From Planctomycetaceae bacterium (GTDB taxonomy: Bacteria; Planctomycetota; Planctomycetia; Pirellulales; Pirellulaceae), in contig PADE01000032.1 in NCBI GenBank assembly GCA_002702965.1, positions 55,895-73,648 on the forward strand: DNA of 17,754 nt, in the 5' to 3' direction. Shown here one piece after another: positions 12,873 through 17,754 of the stretch. Under the pieces are notes generated by a model that did no database searches, was not told where the DNA came from, and saw only the letters and a list, made by a program, of their open reading frames with translations. Position 1 is the stretch's first letter; the number at the start of each line of letters is the position of its first letter. Made by a program: the position numbers and the translations under genes.

Positions 12873-14673
12873 GGGAATCTCCTGTTGTGGAATCGTCCGA
12901 ACGAGCCAGTCGACGCTGGCAATCCTGCAAGACATCGGCCGCCCAAGGCTGGCCCCCAAAGAGGTCGAGGATGCCCTTGAGTGCCCGTTGTCGTTCTGCA
13001 CCAGATAATGACCGGTCGAGTTGATCGACATAGTCTTGAAGTCGTTGACTTTGATCGTTACCACGATTGGGCGGTGAGAGTGTCATTTGTCGTAGTTCAT
13101 GTTGAGCGAGGCGCACCACGAGCGCGACTTGTCGGGATTTGGACGGCAGAGAGCCGAACGCATCCACGAGCTGTTGGAACCGTTGTCGCGAAAGTTCCTG
13201 ATTGGACTGGCGCGTTCGCCAGGCGAGTAAGAAGGCCTGATTTTCCGGGCGCAAGAATGCGATCCCTCCACGGCGCCGTGATTCCCGTTCTAATCGCCGT
13301 ACGTGGTCGTGAATCTCTACGTCGGACAGCCACTCTCGGACTAGATTAGAACGCGCGTCGTTCTTTGACGATTTCAGGAAGGAACGCATGTTGGGTTCTT
13401 GCGATCGTAGTTCGGTCACTCCGATTTCGTGAGCCCGAGAAATCTGCTGAAATCGGTCGTCGATCGAGTCCGGAGAGATGGTGTTGAGAACAGCCCAGAT
13501 CGTCCCGCCGACGATCGTTACCAATCCCAGCGCAGGAAACACGGTGCTCCAGGGAAAAGTCGATTTGACGCGAGACCACGGATCTTGGGCATCCGAGTGT
13601 TTACGATCGACGCTGGTAAAATTTCGGCGTTTGCCGATCTTGGGTTCCCGCGTTACGGGCTGCTCAGCAGATGCTCTCTGTTGTTCGGTGGGCGCATCCG
13701 AGGTTGCCAGGTGTTGTTGATGCGTGGAACGCGCATCGGCGATCGGTGTGGTCTGTTGTAACGCGATGTCCGAATCAGAAAACTCTAAATGATCGAGATC
13801 GATTGCCTGGCTGAGTTCGTCAGGATCTAACGGCCCGTCGACCTGAGTGTCTTCCGACAACGCGAGACTCAGGGCTTGCAGCTGCTTTCCGAGCAACAGG
13901 GCAGTGGCAATTCGCTCTGCGGGGTCTTTGGCGAGCAGAGCTTTCAAGATCCGGTCGAATTCCTCAGGAATGTCTGGGACCAGGTCACGAATCGATGGGA
14001 CCGCGTCGAATCGCACGCGATGCAATACTTCGGCTGCGCTCGCCGCAGGATACGGGGGGTGGCCACTCACTAATGCAAACAGCACGCCACCCAAGCTGTA
14101 GAGATCGGTCCGTGCGGTAACTGGTTTTCCCGCCGCCTGTTCCGGTGACATGTAATCGGCGGTTCCCAGAGCGCTGCCGTCTGCTGTCATGTGGCTCGCC
14201 CCAAACAGCTTGGCGATACCAAAGTCAGTTAACTTCACGTGTTCGTCAATGGTGTAAAGCAGATTCGACGGCTTGAGGTCGCGATGAATGACACCATGGT
14301 CGTGCGCGTGTTTCAACGCATGGCAAATCTGCGTACCGATCGCGATTGCTTCACTCCACTTGAACCGGCGTCCGGTTTTCAATTCTTGTTGTAGATTGCG
14401 CCCTTCGACCAGTTCCATCGAGTAGAACAGATGGCCGTCGTGCTCGCCGAATCCGAATAATTGAACGATATTCTCGTGGCTCAGTTTCTTGAGCGTCTCG
14501 ATTTCGATCTGAAACCGTTCTCGAAATCGATCATTTTCCGCCAGGACCGTTGAGAGCACCTTGACCGCCACGCGTTGGCCGGTTTCGACATGGATCCCGG
14601 AATAAACCGCCCCCATGCCTCCGCGGCCAATCGTGCGAACGATACGGTAGGGTCCGAGCTGATCGAGTGACAT
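12865..14673 (-). CDS. Transmembrane serine/threonine protein kinase (PknB/Hanks type)
   Basis: A 602-residue membrane kinase. The N-terminal catalytic domain (about 9-270) has all Hanks motifs: glycine loop 'GRGGMGAVY' (16-24), VAVK with K38, 'HRDLKPSN' (130-137, catalytic D132, N137), DFG (150-152), and 'GTADYMSPEQ' (170-179). A cytosolic linker rich in Gln, Ser, Thr and acidic residues spans about 270-375, and one transmembrane helix ('FPALGLVTIVGGTIWAVLN') lies at about 378-396. The outer domain (about 400-602) is helical and charged, without a PASTA, TPR or WD pattern I recognise; it may be a sensor domain. The ATG at 14673 has no good ribosome site, but the kinase motif spacing fits. 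A 241-base gap separates it from the SDR gene. It is followed by the cyclase gene with an 8-base overlap, so the two are co-translated. Confidence 0.95.
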   Translation of the reverse strand: MSLDQLGPYRIVRTIGRGGMGAVYSGIHVETGQRVAVKVLSTVLAENDRFRERFQIEIETLKKLSHENIVQLFGFGEHDGHLFYSMELVEGRNLQQELKTGRRFKWSEAIAIGTQICHALKHAHDHGVIHRDLKPSNLLYTIDEHVKLTDFGIAKLFGASHMTADGSALGTADYMSPEQAAGKPVTARTDLYSLGGVLFALVSGHPPYPAASAAEVLHRVRFDAVPSIRDLVPDIPEEFDRILKALLAKDPAERIATALLLGKQLQALSLALSEDTQVDGPLDPDELSQAIDLDHLEFSDSDIALQQTTPIADARSTHQQHLATSDAPTEQQRASAEQPVTREPKIGKRRNFTSVDRKHSDAQDPWSRVKSTFPWSTVFPALGLVTIVGGTIWAVLNTISPDSIDDRFQQISRAHEIGVTELRSQEPNMRSFLKSSKNDARSNLVREWLSDVEIHDHVRRLERESRRRGGIAFLRPENQAFLLAWRTRQSNQELSRQRFQQLVDAFGSLPSKSRQVALVVRLAQHELRQMTLSPPNRGNDQSQRLQDYVDQLDRSLSGAERQRALKGILDLFGGQPWAADVLQDCQRRLARSDDSTTGDSRD

Positions 14674-14914
14674 CGGTCAACGAAAGGCCAGAGTACGTCC
14701 GGGGCGCCAACGAAACGCGATCCGCGAGCTCCGAATGTCGACGATGTACATTGACTGATCGCGACTGCGGAAGACGCAGTTTCGTACCACACCCTGTCAT
14801 TGTACGGTGGCTCACCGCAGAGCGAAATAGACAGGCGGCGGCCGGGCATCGCGGTAGTCTGCCCGCGCGCGGCATTCGTTGTGGTCGTCACCGTGACCAG
14901 AGATTGTTGAACCC

Positions 14915-15703
14915 CTAATTCGCGATTGAGTCGTCGGGGGTGACGTAGGCCGCGGTAAGGCCCCCGTCGACCATGAAATCGGCGCCCGTGACATACGACG
15001 ATTCATCCGAAGCCAAGAACAGCGCCGCTTGTGCCATTTCTGAAGCTTCGCCAAACCGACCGATGGGAACATGGACTAACCGTCGCTGGCGTTTTTCTTC
15101 TGTGTCCAAATAGTCCATCAACATTTTGGTTTTCAGTGGACCGGGGCAAAGCGAGTTGACTCGAATATTCTGCCGTGCGTGGATAACCGCCAGTTCTCGC
15201 GTCATCGCGAGCACGCCTCCCTTGGAGGCGGTATACGCAAGCTGGGGTGTCGCGGCCCCCAGGACGGCGACAAAGGACGCGGTGTTGATCACCGAACCGC
15301 CACCGGCGCGCTGCAACGCGGGAATCCCGTATTTGCAACCTAGGAACACCCCCTTCAGATTGACCTCCATCGTTCGATCCCAAACCGCTTCGTCGGTCGT
15401 GATTGCGTCGGCATCGTCGCCGAGCATTATGCCGGCGTTGTTAAACAGGATATGGAGCTCGTCGAATTCCTCCTCGGCACTGGCGACCATCTGGCGACAA
15501 CCGGTCCCCGTTGACACGTCGGCGTGGCAGTAGCATGCGCGGCCCCCCTCCGCGCGGATGAGATCGACCGTTTCCTCACCGGCATTGTTATCGACATCGA
15601 CCGCGACTACCGCTGCTCCGTGGCGAGCAAACAACAGCGCTGCGGCGCGTCCGATCCCGCTCGCGGCGCCAGTGATCAGCGCGACTTTATCGCCCAAACG
15701 CAT
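14915..15703 (-). CDS. Short-chain dehydrogenase/reductase (SDR) family oxidoreductase
   Basis: A 262-residue classical SDR, normal length. Seen: TGAASGIG (11-18) for the dinucleotide; an Asp (D35) at the end of strand 2, which favours NAD over NADP; NNAG (87-90); N114; the Ser region 'SVINTASFVAVLG' (S142); the catalytic Y156-x-x-x-K160; 'PGPLKTKML' after the substrate loop; and 'VTGADFMVDGGL' at the end. The enzyme oxidises or reduces a carbonyl or alcohol in the cytosol. The ATG at 15703 has AAGGAG about 7 bases upstream, which is better than an in-frame upstream ATG at 15754. It overlaps the end of the PuuD-like gene by 17 bases, so it is part of the same operon. It may serve the amine or aldehyde step of that pathway. 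Confidence 0.93.
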   Translation of the reverse strand: MRLGDKVALITGAASGIGRAAALLFARHGAAVVAVDVDNNAGEETVDLIRAEGGRACYCHADVSTGTGCRQMVASAEEEFDELHILFNNAGIMLGDDADAITTDEAVWDRTMEVNLKGVFLGCKYGIPALQRAGGGSVINTASFVAVLGAATPQLAYTASKGGVLAMTRELAVIHARQNIRVNSLCPGPLKTKMLMDYLDTEEKRQRRLVHVPIGRFGEASEMAQAALFLASDESSYVTGADFMVDGGLTAAYVTPDDSIAN

Positions 15704-16427
15704 TCTTGTCTCCTTCGCTTCGATTGGTCGTATCTGCTTGTGTGATAAGCTCATCGAATAATCGCTGTTGTGTTTGATCGGTGGCGGCGGTCAGTTCGGG
15801 ATGCCATTGGACGCCAACAAAACTGGGGTGGTCGGTCATTTCACACGCTTCGACGACACCATCGGGAGCGTGAGCCACAATCTGCAAATTTGGCGCGACG
15901 CGATCGATGGCCTGATGATGCCATGACATCGGGCTCAGACACGTGGCGCCCAGGACGGCCGCCAGTCTTGAGTTCTCCCTGACGTGAACTTCGTGTGGAA
16001 CCGGGTTGCGGGGCGGGATGCGGTGGCGTACCTGTTCGCCAAAGACATCGGGAAGATGCGAGTAGAGCGACCCGCCGCAAGCCGTATTCACGATTTGTAC
16101 ACCACGGCAGATCGCCAAGGTTGGGATTTGGCGTTGGATCATTGCCTGGGCCAGGACGATTTCCATCTCGTCCCGTTCGTGGTCGACGAGGTAGATATCG
16201 TCGTGTGGTAGTCCGTGATAGCGCACCGGATCGATGTCGCCGCCTCCCGCCAGGATCAGCCCCGACAGCTGATCGAGTAAATGGTGGGTCTCGCGCTCAC
16301 CGGGCGGGATCAGCAGCGGTAGCCCCCCAGCCCGCCGTACGGCTGCAACGTACTCAAACGGTAACTTGAGTTCGTTGTGCTCGTCGCGAGCGTACGTCGT
16401 GATACCGATCACAGGCGGGGAATTCAT
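15687..16427 (-). CDS. Gamma-glutamyl-gamma-aminobutyrate hydrolase family protein (PuuD-like, class I GATase)
   Basis: A 246-residue class I glutamine-amidotransferase-fold hydrolase, the usual size for PuuD, which releases glutamate from gamma-glutamyl-amines such as gamma-glutamyl-GABA. Seen: 'GLILAGGGDIDPVRY' (56-70); the nucleophile elbow 'AICRGVQIVN' with Cys108; and 'FVGVQWHPE' with H209 and E211, completing the Cys-His-Glu triad. It starts with an ATG at 16427 that overlaps the TGA of the upstream glutamine-synthetase-like gene (ATGA), so translation is probably coupled, and no independent ribosome site is evident. Its position between a ligase and a dehydrogenase fits a gamma-glutamylated amine pathway. 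Confidence 0.93.
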   Translation of the reverse strand: MNSPPVIGITTYARDEHNELKLPFEYVAAVRRAGGLPLLIPPGERETHHLLDQLSGLILAGGGDIDPVRYHGLPHDDIYLVDHERDEMEIVLAQAMIQRQIPTLAICRGVQIVNTACGGSLYSHLPDVFGEQVRHRIPPRNPVPHEVHVRENSRLAAVLGATCLSPMSWHHQAIDRVAPNLQIVAHAPDGVVEACEMTDHPSFVGVQWHPELTAATDQTQQRLFDELITQADTTNRSEGDKNAFGR

Positions 16428-17754
16428 ATGCGTTCGAAGTACCGGATCCGTTCCCAGTCGGTGACCGCCTGGTCGTAGGAGGCTTGCTCGGTCTTAAAGA
16501 AATGAAGGTAATGGTCGACCACTTCGTCACCGAGAGACTCTCGCGCCATCGTACTGTTCTGGAAGGCCTCGATCGCTTCATTCAAGGTCTGGGGTACCCG
16601 CGGAACGTCAGTTGCGTTGTAGACGTTACCGGTCAGGCAGGGGGGAGGCTCGGTCTGTTTTTCGATGCCATCGAGTCCCGCGGCAATCGCCGCAGCATAC
16701 GCCAGGTAGGGATTGCAGTCGGCGCCTGGAATCCGGCATTCGACGCGCAAGCTCTGGTCGCGTCCGACAACCCGAAACCCCGCAGTCCGGTTGTCGTAGC
16801 TCCATGCCAGTCGCGTGGGTGCCCAGCTTCCGGATTGAAACCGCTTGTAGGAGTTGATGGTCGGTGCAAAGAAGACCATCAACTCATGCGCGTGGGCAAT
16901 CCAACCGCCGAGAAACCAACGAAAGAGATTACTGCAGGAAACGTCTCCCAGCATTTGGTCGCCGGCAAAAGCGCTGGTTTCTTGCTGCCACAGGCTGAGA
17001 TGGATGTGGCAACTCGAACCTGCTTGCTCGGCCGCGAACTTGGCCATGAACGTCACGCTCATTCCCAGCGATTCCGCGATCTCTTTGAGGCACTGTTTGT
17101 AGATCGTGTGGCGATCCGCCATTTCCAGTACATCGGTATAGCGGAGATTCAATTCGTGCTGGCCGAGGCCCCATTCTCCCTTGGTACATTCGACGGGGAT
17201 TCCCGATTCGGTTAACGCGCGCCGCGCGGCAGCGTTCAGTGATTCGTTGCGAGTCCCTTGCAACAGATGGTAGTCTTCGAGGTACTGGCCGTTTGCTCGC
17301 AGTTGCTGAAATTGCTTACGGCTCGCCTGGCGATAACTCTCCCGGAAAATGTAGTACTCGAGTTCTGATCCCGCTTTTACGTCTAGACCGCGTTTTGCGG
17401 CCTCGCAAATCTGTTTGCGCAGAACGGATCGGGGGGCGACTTCGACTGCTGTGTGGGTCGATTCGTCTTGCAGATCGCAGAGTACCACCGCGGTTTGGTC
17501 CAACCATTGAGCGTGACGCAGTGTGGCGAGATCGGGGACGAGATGAAAATCGCCGTACCCGCGATCCCAGTTTGCAAACGCGTAACCGGGAACGGGCTCC
17601 ATTTCCATATCGACCGTCAACAAGTAGTCACAACCGTGGGTACCATGTTCGGCGACCGTCTCTAGGAAAAAACGTGCGTCGAAGCGTTTGCCCATCAGAC
17701 GCCCGTACAGATCGGGAAACGCAGTAATCACCGTGTGTATTGCCCCCGCATTCA
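16424..17754 (-). CDS. Glutamine synthetase family protein (gamma-glutamyl-amine ligase type), 5' end outside window
   Basis: A glutamine-synthetase-fold ligase (ATP-dependent amide bond between the gamma-carboxyl of glutamate and an amine). Visible motifs, numbered from the GTG at 17731: 'SELEYYIF' (122-129, E123 and E125 as metal ligands), 'KGEWGLGQHELNL' (184-196, E186 and E193), 'GSSCHIHLSL' (238-247) and 'NSYKRFQSGSWAP' (ATP/glutamate loop). The frame is open upstream of that GTG to the window edge (residues N-A-G-A-I-H-T), and 'TVITAFPDLYGRLMGKRF' usually lies some 20 or more residues inside such proteins, so the true start is probably outside the window. The pattern resembles PuuA/GS-like enzymes more than housekeeping glutamine synthetase. 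It overlaps the PuuD-like gene by 4 bases. Confidence 0.93.
   Translation of the reverse strand, partial: NAGAIHTVITAFPDLYGRLMGKRFDARFFLETVAEHGTHGCDYLLTVDMEMEPVPGYAFANWDRGYGDFHLVPDLATLRHAQWLDQTAVVLCDLQDESTHTAVEVAPRSVLRKQICEAAKRGLDVKAGSELEYYIFRESYRQASRKQFQQLRANGQYLEDYHLLQGTRNESLNAAARRALTESGIPVECTKGEWGLGQHELNLRYTDVLEMADRHTIYKQCLKEIAESLGMSVTFMAKFAAEQAGSSCHIHLSLWQQETSAFAGDQMLGDVSCSNLFRWFLGGWIAHAHELMVFFAPTINSYKRFQSGSWAPTRLAWSYDNRTAGFRVVGRDQSLRVECRIPGADCNPYLAYAAAIAAGLDGIEKQTEPPPCLTGNVYNATDVPRVPQTLNEAIEAFQNSTMARESLGDEVVDHYLHFFKTEQASYDQAVTDWERIRYFERI

Noticed and set aside
12873..13064. Extended N-terminus of the cyclase family protein to 13064
   Set aside because: It would lie inside the kinase gene; the GTG at 12872 has a strong ribosome site and is directly followed by a signal peptide.

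Overview
The window looks like chromosomal DNA of a planctomycete (phylum Planctomycetota, perhaps Pirellulales-like). The main clues are a secreted DUF1501 protein with a twin-arginine signal, a PknB-type Ser/Thr kinase with one membrane anchor and an unassigned outer domain, and two small proteins (1820-2173 and 3068-3424) of kinds I associate with this phylum. The assignment comes from family knowledge, not a search. The DNA is moderately GC-rich by eye, uses GTG starts often, and shows no insertion sequences, CRISPR arrays or phage genes.

Left part (1-3984): the N-terminal half of a fumarylacetoacetate-hydrolase-family enzyme runs off the left edge on the minus strand. Then come, on plus, a ten-helix permease built from two very similar halves, a conserved 117-residue protein, a tRNA-Ala(CGC) with its own terminator, a basic putative DNA-binding protein with a histone-like tail, and a 91-residue protein preceded by a run of hairpins.

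Middle part (4173-11195): a DUF1501 protein on minus is divergent from a plus-strand series. The series holds a FabH-like ketosynthase III, a SAM-dependent methyltransferase with a structured upstream region, a DedA/VTT membrane protein, an MFS exporter and a CoA-pyrophosphatase-type Nudix hydrolase. The last three are closely packed and probably one operon. The ketosynthase and methyltransferase may act in one small lipid or polyketide modification pathway, but this is weakly supported.

Right part (11226-17754) is entirely minus strand. A glutamine-synthetase-family ligase (5' end outside the window), a PuuD-like gamma-glutamyl hydrolase and an SDR dehydrogenase overlap end to end and form a probable amine gamma-glutamylation/catabolism operon. 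Downstream, a transmembrane Ser/Thr kinase overlaps by 8 bases a secreted cyclase-family (kynurenine-formamidase-like) hydrolase.

The most interesting non-coding signal is in the gap between the Nudix gene and the cyclase (11226-11482, minus strand). It carries two upstream hairpins, a strong ribosome binding site, a 14-codon serine-rich micro-ORF whose last codons form one arm of an 11-bp perfect hairpin, and a very good intrinsic terminator. No other gene lies between that ribosome site and the terminator, so it is a candidate stand-alone structured RNA or small-peptide gene.
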